Shown here piece by piece: positions 11,726-25,361 of a stretch of 64,000 nt of DNA. Source of the DNA: Lepisosteus oculatus (lineage: Eukaryota; Chordata; Actinopteri; Semionotiformes; Lepisosteidae); NCBI RefSeq assembly GCF_040954835.1, contig NC_090712.1, positions 2,551,284 to 2,615,283 of the forward strand, written 5' to 3'. The notes below the pieces were generated by a model that worked only from the letters and a program-made list of their open reading frames with translations, ran no database searches and was not told where the DNA came from. Positions within the stretch are counted from its first letter, which is position 1. Every line of letters begins with the position of its first letter. The position numbers and the translations under genes are program-made.

Positions 11726-13063
11726 GAAAAAAAAGTTGAGTTCAAGTGAATATTGCAAGCGCATGTCCCGGACTTGGCCTGGCACAGCCAGGCACCAGAG
11801 AATTCCAATGAAAGTGATGAGTGACCTAAGGATTGAGCCATGTGGATAAGCTTGCGCTGAACACCGAAGGGCCAGCTAATCAAGACTGAGAGTGAAGAGC
11901 TGATGATGATCAAGTAAGTGTGATTAATGAAGAGCTGGTGGGTTGAGTAGGTCCTCTTTGTCCTAGAAGGAAGAGGACTGTGCAGCCTTACCTAAGGGGG
12001 GGGCGGTTATGAAAGTGCTTTTGGCAAGCTCTTTAGTGACCAAGTTAGGAGTTTGGTGAAACGCATGATCAAAACGATGGTGCCTTCTACAGCAGTGTTC
12101 CTGGTTATTATATAAGGACGTGTGGAAGTTTTGGTCCAGAGGACGCTACTCGGGTTTTCCTTTGGAGATTAAAGAACTTCATGCTTAGCATTTATGTGGA
12201 GATAGCTCCCTTAATGTGATGAAATATGTAAGATCACACTGCTGGACTGTAGCCTTAACTTTGCAGAATTCGTAGTGTTGTATTCAGTGTTAAAACTGAA
12301 AGTCCTAATCCGTTTGTGTTGCTATCTACACCCAAATGAGATTTCCTAGCTCTCTCTCAGCTGTTGAGTATAATAGATTTTGAATTTGCTTATGAATAGT
12401 AAATGTCATGCATGACCAGTCCTGGGTATCACCTTTCTATTACTTCAAAACTACTTGCTACTTGTTGACTTCTTGACTTTTTTTTAAACAAATTGTGATC
12501 TTGGTGAGCAAGTGCCTTCTGTTCCTTTTAGGAATTATAGAGGTATGGAAAATCCTGAACAGATAAACAGGAAACCTCCTTTCTTGTTTGCACAGCAGCA
12601 CTTGAACATATGAGACCACACTTGGAAGTCATTAGTATGTTGCTTTTCAAAGAAGATTTCCACACAGTTCAGTTCTGCTCATCTTACAGTATGATATTGA
12701 TGCTGTGCAGAAAATTAGTTTGAATAATTTCAGCTTCTAACTTCAGGTAAGAAGTACAGTTATATTTCGGTGCTGTTTTCTCTTACCTGGCTCAGAAGGA
12801 ATGCTGTTCCAGATCATTCGGATGACACTTTTTGGAAAGGCTTCAGTTTTTAATTTGTTATTTTTAGAATTGCAATAGACCCATACACAACTGGCTTAAC
12901 TGGTGCTACCTATAAGTCAGAAAGCCCTGATGGGATCTATGTTTTGCAAGTACTGCATGCTGAATTTTGCAAATTGGGAAAACTGAGAACTTCTCTTTCA
13001 TTTCTTAAAGTTACTGTCCTGTGAAGAAAGATGTGAAGACGGGGGTTTGAATTTAATCTTTTC
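11726..13063. other. Intergenic DNA, nothing recognised
   Basis: No coding frame of interest. A segment near 12110-12185 has promoter/LTR-like phrases but no definable boundary. Confidence 0.45.
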
Positions 13064-13427
13064 TGTAGGGGGTTTAGACTTCTAAGTCACAAGCTGGGGT
13101 TTATGGCAGGAAAGGGGGTTAACTGATAAGGATTGCAGATGCAAGCTAGGAACCCCCCTGGGTGTAATGTTAAACTGACCATTTGCCCAGAACATCGTAA
13201 ACTGGCCAAATACCATGAACCCCCCTCTTTACCATCAGACCAAGTGACGTCAGAAACGGAGAAGAAAACTGTATATAACCCAAAAGTTTGTAACAGTACG
13301 GGGGACAATACTTCGGTTTTGTTGTTTCTTGCGGGAAACAAGACTTCGGCTTTATTGTTCCTTGCATGCAATAAACTCATCTGTTTTACTTCATCTTGGG
13401 ATCAAGAACCTTATTTCTTCTGTTACA
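13064..13427 (+). repeat. Solo LTR of a retrovirus-like element
   Basis: A 364-bp TG...CA unit (TGTAGGGG to TGTTACA) with LTR parts in order: a U3-like region with a CRE-like TGACGTCA near 13245, a TATA box (GTATATAA) near 13271, then an AATAAA polyadenylation signal near 13368 and a T-rich U5-like end. There are no gag/pol sequences on either side, so it is solo. The exact ends are an inference because I see no clear target duplication. The 97- and 108-codon frames here are incidental. Confidence 0.6.
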
Positions 13428-14922
13428 ACACCTGTAAAACTGCCTGTCGAGCAATGTGAAGTCCAAATATTGCATCACTTGTAACATTGTATGGATATGG
13501 ATCTGAAAGTGGCCCATTTTAAACAGGGGTGTCACTCATTCTAGAGAACACTCTAGAATAGAAAAGAGATGCTAATACTCTTTCTAGTTTAATTTATTGG
13601 AAAATATTTTCTACTGCTGTAGATCTAAATCAGGCCTAAAATTGCCAATAATATATTATAGCACTTTTTTTATTCCTTCACTAACAAGACTTATGCCTAA
13701 ACTATGTTACTCCTTCCTATAAAAAAACAACTTTTTGCACACTTGTGACATGTATGAGAGGTACATTACTCTAGGAAGAATGAACAGAGCAAAAACAGTC
13801 TTCCTTACGCAGGGTTGGCATGGGAGTGGTGTGATTAAAAGGAGTGGTGAGAATTCACTAGTTACAGCTACTGTTAAAGCTAAGTGCAAGCCTACATGCC
13901 TTCTGGTGCTCTGACACTTTTTATTCCGTTTCTCACTGACTTTCTGGTAAGTCAACCAGGTCCCATTAGTGCCTGATGCTGGAGAGAAAGCTCAGAAGTT
14001 GGTCGGAGTGAATAATATTATGTCGAAGCTTTGTTTCCTCAAGCACAATTACAAACCCGCCTTCAGGCAGCCTCCCGACAAATTGTTTGTAGGATTACAT
14101 AGCAAATGCAGTAATGGTGACGAGGAGCCGGTGGCTCTGAACGTCTTGTTTATGAATTCGATGAAGCTGCAACACCTTTCCCATGCTAAATGGGTATGAA
14201 TCCGATTAGACTTTGCAGATACACCTGGTAAACCTACCAATTTAGTTTGATCTGCTGTTGAGCAGAGCCTGTGGGAACGTAGCTCTCCGAGAGATTGCCT
14301 CTCCTAGAATGGTATTATGGGGTGGATAAAAGTGAAAGGTTATGTATTCAAACGTTCTGTGGATACATACTGTTACACATGTATCACACATATAGCCATA
14401 CAAATGTTATACATACTTATTATATCAGTATTATTGTAACTGTAGGATTTCTATCGCATGTGAAGGATATCTGTGGTTTTACTTTTACTTGCTCACTAGA
14501 CAACATTCAGGGTCATTATTAAGATGTTAAGTAAAACAAAGGAATTTCCTCCTTAACATTTTGCTGCTTTTTTCTGGTGCTAAACATGAAGCATGTCTAA
14601 GTTCTTCACACCTGAAGAAGGCTCAGCAGCTGAGATCCTGTCTTCAGCTTGGTAATTTAACCTTTACCTGTGTTTTCCCAGCCCAACCTGTTTTCAGAAA
14701 TTGCTTTTCACAAGACCACGTGCTGGAAGGAGTCGAAAACGCATACAGGAGGCCACTTAGCTGTGTCCTTCTGGGCAAGCTGACCTATTGTACACTTGAA
14801 CACACAGCACAGTTCTACAGTAAAAAATGGTGATGTGGTTTATTCAAACATCTGTATTAACAATTACAGAAACAATAAGGAGAAAAGAAGGGAGGTGCAT
14901 TATTTTCATTTAACTGAATGGT
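13428..14922. other. Intergenic DNA with a possible conserved block
   Basis: No gene identified. Sequence at about 13970-14250 is unusually CpG-containing and open for 76 codons on the plus strand and 63 on the minus strand. It has no domain I recognise and could be a conserved non-coding element. Confidence 0.35.
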
Positions 14923-15393
14923 GTAGCCCTGCAGCTCTCAACTGGCAGCCCACTGAAACTAAGCAGGTGTGAGCCTGGTCAGTACCTGAATGAGAGACCT
15001 CCTGGGAAGTTATGGCCCCTGCTGGAAGTGGTGTTAGTGGGACCAGCGAGGGGGGATCCACCCTGCAGTCTGTGTGGGTCCTAATGTCCCAGTATAGTGA
15101 CGGGGACACTATTTGGATGAGATGTTAAACTGAGGTCCTGACTCTCAGTGGTCATTAAAGATGCCCGAGCATTTCTTGAGAAGAGTAGGGGTGTAACCCT
15201 GGCGTCCTGGCCAAAATTTCCCCCCTTGGCCTTTACTGTGGCCTCCAAATTGTCCCCATGTATGATTGGCCTGCACTTGCCCTGTGATGGACTGGCGTCC
15301 TGTCCAGGGTGTACCCTGCCTTGCACTCGCTGCTTGCCAGGTAGGCTCCAGCTTCCCGTGTGGTATGAAGCGGTTTGGTAAATGACATGACAT
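14923..15393 (+). repeat. 5S-rRNA-derived SINE with L2-like tail
   Basis: The head (about 14923-15010) is a diverged 5S rRNA. It keeps the internal promoter blocks ACTAAGCAGGTGTGAGCCTG (box A region) and GAGAGACCTCCTGGGAA (box C region). The body (15010-15240) contains CAGTATAGTGACGGGGACAC and TGAGATGTTAAACTGAGGTC. The tail (15285-15393) reads GATGGACTGGCGTCCTGTCC and ends GAAGCGGTTTGGTAAATGAC, matching L2-type LINE 3' ends in fish. A second copy with the same head and body but a different tail lies at 62493-63043. Confidence 0.85.
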
Positions 15394-18300
15394 GAATGGT
15401 GTAGTAAAAAACTATTATGAAGTCAATCTTACAAATATAAAACATAAATAAGAATATTACGGTAGAGTAAGAAAGCTATGGAAGTGCATCCATATACTGT
15501 ATATTTTAAAATAGTTTTTTTAAAAGTGGTGTTTCACACTGTATTCCAGGGTCCTGTTGGAGTGAGCTTCTTTATCAAATACAAAGAAACTGTGGAGAGC
15601 AAAAGCCTGCAACTTTCAAGCAAGTGTGTCCTGAACTTGACTGAAAAGATGTAATAAAACCTATTTGAGTATTGTGTACACTTCCGTCGTGTCACTTGAG
15701 ACTGGACCATAAACATGCCTTTAAACAGTGCCTGTATAGCACTGGAAAACATTTTCTGTGCCTTGGTTAATTCTTTTTTTTAGAGGCTGATTGAGAAAGA
15801 GGTTTTGTATAGGAAGGATTTGATTTTGCCACAAATCTTTGCTGATTACGTGTAAAGGTCACCCAGAAAGTAAAGTAACCCCGTATTTTTAAGTGTCCAA
15901 TTCTTACATAGTTTTGAAATACCACTACAGAATTGCTCAGCAATCAGTTGTGAATGACATTTTGACAGAAGGGGGAAAAAAATGGAGGCATTACTTTCTG
16001 GATGACTTCCATAGGAAGAAATAGAAACTGGTTATGAGAATATAACTTTTAACTGGCTGAAGGGCCTGTTTGTTCTTGGTTTTTCTGCCTTAGTGGGCAA
16101 AATGCATCGTACTGAGGTGTTTTTTTTTCCTCTTAATGAGAACTCCACACAGAACAGGTCTTATCACGCACTTTTCTGGTGTGTGATGGAGCTGAATCAG
16201 CTACAAGAGGGGTGACTGCTGCCTGATCTACACCTCTCTGCCTCCCTGCTTCACAATAGCAAGTGGTCTTTGGGGCTTTTAATCAACCAGTTACCAGCAA
16301 TGATGTATCTGACAGTCTAACATGCATAACGCACACTGCCTCATTGTTCCGTTTATGAGACGCGTCACATACAGCCCTGTTCTGTAATAAATGTCCAAAT
16401 ATGTCCTTATTGTAATGTGAGACAGGAAAGCCCAGGGACTATTTCACTGTTTCAGATGCTTATGACTAGTTTTCAATAGTGCAGGCCAGCTTTATTGTGA
16501 AACCCACTGATGTTGGAACTCGCCTCATTCTGCTGTTTGTAACTTGAAATTTCATTAAGGTTTAAGGCTGCTTTTTTTCTGATTGTGTCATAATGATTCC
16601 ATAACTCTGCACGCCTCTTCTCAAATATGCTCTACTGCCTTTGAATTGATTCATCTTTCTGAAATCAAAGAACTTCTTAAAATAGTATAGATAAGCGATA
16701 CATGGCTAAAAACAGCAGTTATTGCCTGATATACATGGCTGTCCGTTCCTTACTCACAATCTAAAACTCTAGAGTTGTCCTCTTGGGAAGTTTTCTTTTG
16801 CAGATGATAGGTCACAAAATGGAGTAGCTTTTAACATGGTTTTGCTGTGGTTTTTCCCACAATTTAACAGTGATTTCTTGCGATTTCAGCTTGTCTACTC
16901 TCCTGTTTATGACATTAACAACGATTATGTTGCATTAGTAAGAAACATAGGAAATACTTACCAACTTTTGATTTCACAGTAAATCAAAGTAAAAAAAGAT
17001 GTAGAGGAACACCGAGTGCAGATTTGGTAAAGTTTCCGAAGACAAATGGCACTGAAAAGCACTGAAAATTATTTTTTTCCTTGATTGTGTGGTGTTTGTT
17101 TATACCAAAAGTGATTTGATATTTTTTTTTTGTATACGTTCTTTGAAAACATGAGTGATGTGGTGTTGTGTGACTCACAGAGGGTGTTATGTCAACAGCC
17201 AAGTCTAAAGGGAATTGCTGCAAATTATTTAATGTGGATTACAGTTCTTTTGTAGACAAGTGTCATTGAAAATAAAATGATTAATACTTTTGACAGCTCT
17301 CATATTTAGGAGCCAGATCATTAAAGTGGAATCATAAGGTTCATAGAATAGATACCAGTACTGTACTGTCATATTAATAATAGAAACACATTATCATAAG
17401 GACAGTTAGAAGTGCTGCACTGGTGTGTGGAAAAAGCTTTGTCTTTTTTTTTACTAGAGATATGTGAAGAAAAAAGACCCTGTGCTGTTTTCCTCCTCCT
17501 CCATCAGAAAAAACAGGTGTTCACTTCACTTGGGACTGTGTATTCCCGGAAATATTTTAATTTGGGGGGGAATAAGATGTGAGCATTTTAATAAAAATAA
17601 AAAGGGCATAACTTTAGGCTGTGATGATGGGCAATAAGGGCAAAAGCAATGTGTTATTGCGTCAATAATGCAATGACCACTGCACTGGAGAGAATTATTG
17701 ATGGAAAGGATGTATATTTATCTGGTTGTACTGCGTGTAATGTAGCTATGATACACTGTATGTTAATATCTGGTTGTGACAAAACATAACTACTGGGTGA
17801 CGGCTTCCACTATTCAGTGGAGTGGATTCTAGTGACGTACTGTAGGAACTTCTCCTGTTATCCTCCTCCTGCCCTCTGAGCTGAGCTTGCCACCTGCGTC
17901 TGTGTCCCTTGTACAGCCACACAGAAAAAAAAAAGTGGCATCCGTGTCTCAGTCAGGCGTTTTCACCCCTGATGATGGCAGGCAATTACTCCGAAAATGA
18001 CCGTGAAAGCCAGCGGTCCCGCTACGCACTGTTCCAGCTGAGCTGCACTCCCGGTCTTTCTATTTTTACCCCCCGAGCTCCTGCAGGTAATTACGCTCTT
18101 CACCTGAAACGAAACGCCACTGGCGGAAGGTGCTAATGACTCTGCCTCCTTCAAAACATGCAGCCCTGCTAATGTGGACGTTCTGTACAATGCGGATTGT
18201 CCGTCTTTCAGAGAGACGTGCGGGCGCAAGAGCTGTTTGACTTGATTTTTAATTTTTTTTTTCCACGTGGAAAGTCGTTACAGCATAGTCAGATGTGAAA

Positions 18301-19860
18301 ATCCTTTGTAAGTTATTATATTTGTGAAGGCAGCCTTGACTTTTCTGATCTAGTCAAAAAGAGAAGAGCAATCCACGGTGTCTCCTTATAATGAAACTCA
18401 GATCGGCAGTGGGAGGGGGGGTTGTTGGCCGTGCCTTTTTTAATTATGCCGCTCTGCAAGTTTCAGTGTTTTCTTGTCCAGATCCTTGCCAGGGAGAAGT
18501 AGGAGCAAGTGGAAGTTCCTAGGAATTGCATGTGCAACTCCCGTTTGCCTAATATCCATAGAACGTGGAAGAAAAGTGTAAAACTAAGCCATTTTCTATG
18601 CTGTTTGCTCCAAGTAATGGTAAAATGGAAATTGTACAAGTAAAACAAAAAGAATATCATCTGTATGCATTTTATGTAAGAACACACGGAGCGGATTCAG
18701 AAGCTGGGGTCGTATGTTTGCTGGTCCCCAGGGGCAACGGGGCCGTCTTGCAGTACGGTTTCTATTCCAGAAATACGGGCGCAAAGGAAAAGGCTTCACT
18801 GCTGGCTCTGTTGCACAGCTCTGGAACTAAACAGGCGCTGTTGCTGAAATCCCCTCCATCCTTACAGCCACGTCTCATCATCCTCTGCCCTCCTTTGAGA
18901 TTTTGTCTGAGAATCATGTTAATGTATTGATTGCAATCAATCTTAGTGTTATGACAGATTGAGCTGAAAAGAGAGAAATCTTCTTTAGGAGGTGCTGAAA
19001 TCTCTTTATTTGTTAATTATGCACTGTGGGACATTGCAATGTATTTTCCAGAGACGGGATTTGCGGTGTGTGACTAATAAATTATAGCAATTGACTGTTA
19101 GACCAGCACCTCCCCCCAATTCCCACAGTACAATGGATTAGAAGTGCTCACATGTACATTTCGTATCCCAGGGTAAGATGATGCGTGTTTCACTGTATAA
19201 ACTAAAGAAATTGTCAAGAATTTGCTTAAACGGAATGAAGACCATGTTAAAGCAATAGGGATAAAGGAAAGGACAAAGAAATAAATCACAATAGCTTGAG
19301 TGATTTTTAATACTTATTGTATTGAGAAAAGAAATTGGTAAGTACATTGACAAACAGAATAAGCCCTCCCAATGAAAACAAACAGCCCCAAGTCAAAAGA
19401 GCCTCTGTCACTCATTGTGTACCAGCACCTCCACACCTTGTGCTGGGCAATAACGGCCCAGGCTGGGGAAATGACAGTCAAGACCGACAAACGTACCCTC
19501 ACTTAGGAAGAATGAGCCAGGGAGCTGCTTCCAGGGTGAAGATGGGTGGAGGGAGGCTGTGAGAGAAGATGTGCACTTAAGAAAATTAGATATTTGTGCC
19601 TAAGAAACCTGATTTGTCCTCCTCCAGAATCTTAAACAACTTCCCTCTCGTGGTTGTCCCTCAGAAGTTACAAACAACTGCTTTGGTTTACTTTCCAGGA
19701 AAAGTTCCTAGATAAATCAAGAATCAGGCAGATCACAGAGGGAAATGTCCTGACTGATTGATGATTCTGACTGTAATCCCCTTTCCTCTCTCTCTCTTTT
19801 AAGTTTGAAATTTCTCCAGCCCATTTCAAAATGCCCATTGGTTTTAATCTGGAACATGTC
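15394..19860. other. Gene-poor intergenic DNA
   Basis: No credible exon. Open frames up to 121 codons (e.g. 18565-18930, plus strand) have no recognisable domain. The block at about 16310-16430 has several CpGs and could be conserved non-coding DNA. Confidence 0.45.
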
Positions 19861-19915
19861 TCTGCTCAGAGAGTAAAGTGGACACTATAACCCCAAGATC
19901 TGTGGTTCAAATCCT
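19861..19915 (+). repeat. Possible tRNA-derived SINE head
   Basis: A short stretch has a box A-like GAGTAAAGTGGACAC and a box B-like GGTTCAAATCC about 30 bp apart, as in tRNA-headed SINEs. No diagnostic body follows. Weak call. Confidence 0.3.
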
Positions 19916-22900
19916 CTATCCTCTGAGCGGTGGTGGGGTGAATTGGGATGGGGAGGGTGGGAAGAATCTCTGGCCATTAATCAGTGTCAGCAGTCGAGCA
20001 CCTGTGTTTACTTAGTTCTGTGTCAGTCCTGTATCCAGAATCCAGCTGTATTCTGCATGTGCTAAAGGTTTGCAGGTGTGCGTGTTGCAGGAACATGTTT
20101 CTGCTGGTCTGGGGAGGGGGGCTGCTAGCAATGAGCTGTTGGCAAGTGCAAATTGCTCCGACTTTGGAAGGGGAAAAAAGAATCAGTGCTTCCCAAGCAA
20201 AGCCAGTCTGCAATTTTGGAAACAACTGCAACAAAGCAGGGCCTTCTGTCTGTGCTCTGAGATTTGACAAGCGCTCAGCAAAAGCAGCAGCCTGCGTAGA
20301 ACAATCATTTTCCCTTCACTTATCTTTCAGTCATAAAAATGCAGTTTTACTTTTTTTTGGGTTTGTTTTGCCATCGGCTTCGAAGAGACGAGAATCTGAT
20401 GTGACAAATTAAGATTAAACTGGCACCGGACAAAGATTTCTTAGCCCCCCCGGCCTCTTCGGATAATTTCTTTGCTTTTTGCTTCCTCCTAAAAGTGGGG
20501 ACAGGAATCAGTTGTGAAACTTTTGCAACAACAGGACCAAATGAACAAATATTTGAACTCCCATTTACATTCACAGTGCTTGCATTAAAAGAGGCTGTTG
20601 GATAGCTTTATGTGAGTTGACACTTTACCATTTCGTCAAGCTGGCTGTTACTGGGCCTTTTTGCCAATAAAAAAGAAACGTGTTTAATTAACACAACATA
20701 AAAGGCTTCGCCACAGCATCTACTGCTCGTCACGTCTGGCCTGTAATCATTCGTGCCCTTCCTGGGATGGAATTCCGTATTTCTCCTCATCTTCCACTTC
20801 TGATCAACAGTTGTCACTGTGGGTTTCTGTGGACTGTGGATCTTTCTTTGTTGAAGTGCTGTCTTCTCTGAACCCTCTATCCATATTGGTAGGATCTAGC
20901 TGTATCGGGTTGCAAATGAATCTACAGTTGAGGATCCACAGAAACCCAAAGGATAGCACCTAAAATCTGGAATGTATCCCAGTACTTTTGGTATTAAATT
21001 GCATGTCAACAAAACATGTCACTGACTTTAAAAAGGGATTTCGCTGGGAGTCCATTGATAATTTCTGAACCTCTTCCAGCACGTTCCCTTTGACATTTGT
21101 GACTAACCTCGAGGTCGGTCGTGATGCTTCATTTTGACACTTGTAAACAAACTGAGTCATGGTGGAGTCTTTTTACACTCTGCACGTGCAGGTTTTCCCA
21201 TCTAGAAGACAATAAGCTTGACTGTACAATTTGTCCCAAAGTAACAAGGTGTTTTTCAAGTTCAAGATGCCACCCTATCATCTACTTATCCTGGAACAAA
21301 AACACATTTCCACTCTTTTACTCTATATAATACAGGAAATTCCTTTCCTGCCTCTAATAATGAGGGCTCTCTTTCTGCTACTGTTCTTGTAGTTTGGTTT
21401 GCTGTGCTTCTGAAGTCATATGCAGCGACTACAGAAAACCTTTCTCCCTACATCACTGCACATTGCCTAGGTTGTAGCTGTTTATAATAATGATAAGAAT
21501 AAGATTGTACAATCACATTTACTAACACCATTGAACAACACTCAAACCACAGCTGATAAAAATACACTGTTTCGAAATTTAATAAGAAAATGCTCATATT
21601 AGCATTTCACTTAAAGAGTTGCTGTGCTGCAGGTCTTTTTTGATCTCTGCTCCATTTCAGCTTCAGAAGGTCCTGTTTCCATGTTCTTTATCTCTGATCG
21701 CTCTGATTTTACAGGTCCCTTTCAATCACTGTCTCCTGCAGATGTCGGAAAAATGTTGAAATGCTTCTGATAAGTGAATAATTGGTCCCGTTAGGTCAAT
21801 CAGAGCTGAGGCGGAATAAATACCAGATACCCCTCTAGCCCTCAAATAAAGAATCTATTGACTCAGCCCCAACCAGTCTCCTGCAGCAGTTTCTAATAGC
21901 CACACACTGGAGACTGCAGAGTCTGCATGGGATTCTGTGTGACTGCTTCACAAGGACAAGCAGCACCCTTAACTGTTGCTGCTGCTTCTGGTAGACGCTG
22001 TGCAGAACACTGTAGATCTCATCAGAAAAGGAAGTGTAATGTGTTGTGTGATATCAATGGTTGTCTTTCAGTTAAAGTGAAGTCAACGAAGGTCAGATTA
22101 GCACCTGAGCACAACAGCCCTTTCATTGCAGTCTCCAGCCCCTAGTTTACTCTTGCACTACTGAAGCATGCTTTTGGCATGTTCATTTTGTCTTACATGT
22201 TCTCAGATTGCTTGATCTGGGCTGCTCTTGAACGAGACAGCTCAGTTGGGTCCCTGTATACTGCTTCTATCTTCCAGAGGTGCACCCTATGCATTGTCTG
22301 GCAGTCGAACGAAGACATGAGCAACGCACAGGAACCCAGCTAAACTGCACTTGACCAGGTGGTCAAAACAAGTGTTTGGAGATCAGTGTTTGCAGATTTA
22401 TAGATCAGTTAACCAAGGACATGAAAACACACACAGAAAAAAGATTCATTTTTTTTCCTGACGCAGCGTTTCCTTAAAATAGTGGAATAACACACTGCAA
22501 ATGAATGTATTGATCAAATATAGATTGCCCTTTATTTTGGATCTTCTGTTTTGGTGGGATCATTGAAGATGAATCAGACTAGTTGGATTTTAAATAGTAT
22601 GTGTACTTTCTATATATAGTAAAATTAACTAGTATGAGAAATGAGAATTTTGGTATTGATGTCAGTTTTTATGGTTTTGATACTTTTGTTATTATCTAGC
22701 ATTATCAGTATTCACTGTCAAATTATTGTCTCCATTTAGTCATTTCTACAGACTGACAGTCTTTTAAATTACTTAACAGTTCTTGTGTTAAACATGTTCA
22801 CTCAGTTCTGTATCTTTCCCTGGTTTTTGAGTGTGAAGTGGACTAAATGTTCACTTGGATGGGATGAAAGATTCCAAGTCAACCCCTTGGTAAACCGCCT

Positions 22901-23672
22901 TATATTCATGCATATCTTGCACAGCTGGAATGAGTGCAGAACGAATGGGTATCTAGACTAAGCATGCAGGGAACTGGCTGAGAGCCCTTGCCACTGCTAC
23001 ACGCCAACTCCAAGGTGACTGTGCACATGAAACAGTTCCTGGATTGTCCCGAGCATCTGCGTTTGAGGCCGAAGACAAGCAGAGTTCAGATAGGTGGCAC
23101 ATCCAATGTGGTTTGTGGGGTTAATATATCAGTAGTGTGACAAAGGACTCGCTCTTTCAATTTAATCTGAAGAGAGTGTGGGATGCGATTGCACTGTGAA
23201 GAGTAAGAGCAGAGAGCGCAAGTCAATGAGCAGAGCAGGCGTGAGGAAGGGGCCCCAGCTGCAGGAGAGATTGTTGTAGCTCTGTAAAGACTGGCCCTTG
23301 GAAGAGCTGTCTGATTTAAAGCCTGAAGAACCCCTTGTTTTGGACAAACACATCTTGATCTTGTGTAAAAATGTGAGGTATTTTGCCATCTCCTACCCTT
23401 TTGACTCACTGTTTCCTCCTTCTTTAGTCAGGAATGGAATTTTGTGTGTGATCTACAGAAAGTTTAGACATTTCAAGTTAACAGTTCATCCTGATCGAAT
23501 TCCGTAAATGACGAGGTACACCTGACAGGCATGACTGGTAAACGTGATGGGTCAGCTGATACAATGCTGGATTGGCAAGTCAGAAATAATGTAATTCCCC
23601 TTAAGTTCTTGTGAACATTTTGAAGATTTTGCTCAATTTAAATAGCAAAATAACAAGCATTATAAGTATATA
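19916..23672. other. Gene-poor intergenic DNA
   Basis: No gene supported. A 142-codon plus-strand frame at 19984-20412 is not recognisable as protein. A separated 14-bp inverted repeat (TGGGTTTCTGTGGA) lies at 20820-20833 and 20935-20948. Confidence 0.45.
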
Positions 23673-23710
23673 CCCATCCATTTTCGAACCACTTTATACA
23701 GTACAGGGTT
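23673..23710 (-). repeat. Short L2-type tail fragment
   Basis: CCCATCCATTTTCGAACCAC with the following TTTATACAGTACAGGG is the reverse complement of the usual fish L2/SINE 3' end (GGATAAGCGGTTAGAAAATGGATGG type). Only about 38 bp remain. Confidence 0.45.
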
Positions 23711-23778
23711 TTGAAGGAGCTTGAGTCTGTATAATTATACTGTAATTATGATTATATTATAATACTCTAAGAGTCTGC

Positions 23779-23821
23779 TACTCTGCTACAGTCAGTCTAC
23801 TCTACTCTGCTACAGTCAGTC
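23779..23821. repeat. Direct repeat of 19 bp
   Basis: TACTCTGCTACAGTCAGTC occurs at 23779-23797 and again at 23803-23821, a local tandem duplication with a 24-bp period. Confidence 0.9.
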
Positions 23822-23951
23822 AAACTTTAGATTATAGATGCTTAGAACATTCACTCCGTACTTTCACTCCTGGTTGTCTAAACCATTTATATTCATGAAA
23901 TAATAATAAGCAATATTAATAGACTTTTGCCTTTGCATAGAATCAGATTAA

Positions 23952-23954
<3 letters not shown>

Positions 23955-23981
<27 letters not shown>
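23955..23981. repeat. (AAC)9 microsatellite
   Basis: Nine uninterrupted AAC units are visible. Confidence 0.95.
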
Positions 23982-23982
<1 letters not shown>

Positions 23983-25360
23983 TAGTTCTGCACTAATAAA
24001 ACTTTATTACTAGTTTCATGTTTTTTGAAGTTACATTCAATTGAAGAAAAGAAAGAAGGAATAGTGTTTTATTGAGAATATTCAATAGCATTAACTTGGC
24101 ATTAAACATCATACTTTTGAAGTTATATCTTCATTGACTATGTATCTATGATATAAATATAATCTTATTTCATGTCAGAACTAAATGCTGCTCCTGTGCT
24201 GTGCCTAAAAGTAAAACATTTATGCGTTCTAACTTCTAACTTCTGAGTACTGCTGTGGGTGAGGAAAACCGTAACAAACATATTACATAGGAAAATCTGT
24301 AGTCACTGTATTGGATTCTAGAACTCCTGCTGAGAAAGGGGACTTTGTAAAAAGAGATAAAGGTATAAATGGAGCAGTGAAACCATATTTTTTTTCCAAC
24401 AATCATTACATTTTCAGCAATTGTCTCTTTAATATCTGGGTTAATTTGCAATAGTAACAAGGCAATAAAGTTTCAATTAAACTGTTCAAAGTGTAAAGAC
24501 ATGCCAGTGCTTAAAGAATAAATATGTCTTTACAGGTTATGAAGGGAAAAAAAACTATTTTAACTGTAAGTTATAGTGCATTTTGGATTGCAGTCTTAGT
24601 CAGGGAGCCTAAAGGCTTTTAGGGTCACTTCAGGTTTGAAATTATTGAACAAGATGTGAACATTTTATTAAAGTATTATTACTTCTGTTTGGTAATGGAA
24701 CAGGATCATGAAAGAATCGGAAAGGAGTGTATATTTTTCGTATATCTCCTTGTGTTTCGTCACAAACATAGGAAAATTGGGAATAAATAACTCGGATTGT
24801 GCACTTCCAGAGCACAATAATTCATTGTATGTTTGAAAGTGCTTAAGCCTTTTGAATTTAGTTTTAATCCCTTTTTTATTTTATTTCATTTTCTTCCCTA
24901 TTGTTTTGTGTTTCTAACGTAAAAAGTACACTTGGATGTTGATGTTGGGTATTTCCTTTTTCGTATAAATATTAGCATACATTGTATATTTAAATATTTC
25001 AGGGAATTGAAACCAAGCCATTATGCCTGGCAGTGTTATAATGTTTGTTCAGTATTATCTAGTCACAGAAATGGGGTTAGAGAGTGACTCATACAATCTG
25101 TAGTCTGATTTACAATATGAATTGGACATGCATATAATTTCATGGTGCTCCCCAGTTATAATTATTAATATTATTTTAGACCAATAGAAAAGTGGCAAAA
25201 TGCTGAAAAACTGACCTACACGTGGTTTTTACTATTATGTTACAATAAGATTGTACATTGTCCAGTATACTACTCATTTTAATGCATTTATTGAACTAAA
25301 ATGTACAGAAGACTAGTCCACATAATTTGTCTAACATACAGTATGTACAGCTTTAGGTCA
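23982..25360. other. AT-rich DNA downstream of vip
   Basis: No coding signal. It separates the vip polyadenylation region from upstream repeats. Confidence 0.5.
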
Positions 25361-25361
25361 A

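Noticed and set aside
19984..20412. 142-codon plus-strand frame, with a 97-codon frame opposite
   Set aside because: Both strands are open because the region is stop-poor; neither contains a recognisable motif.
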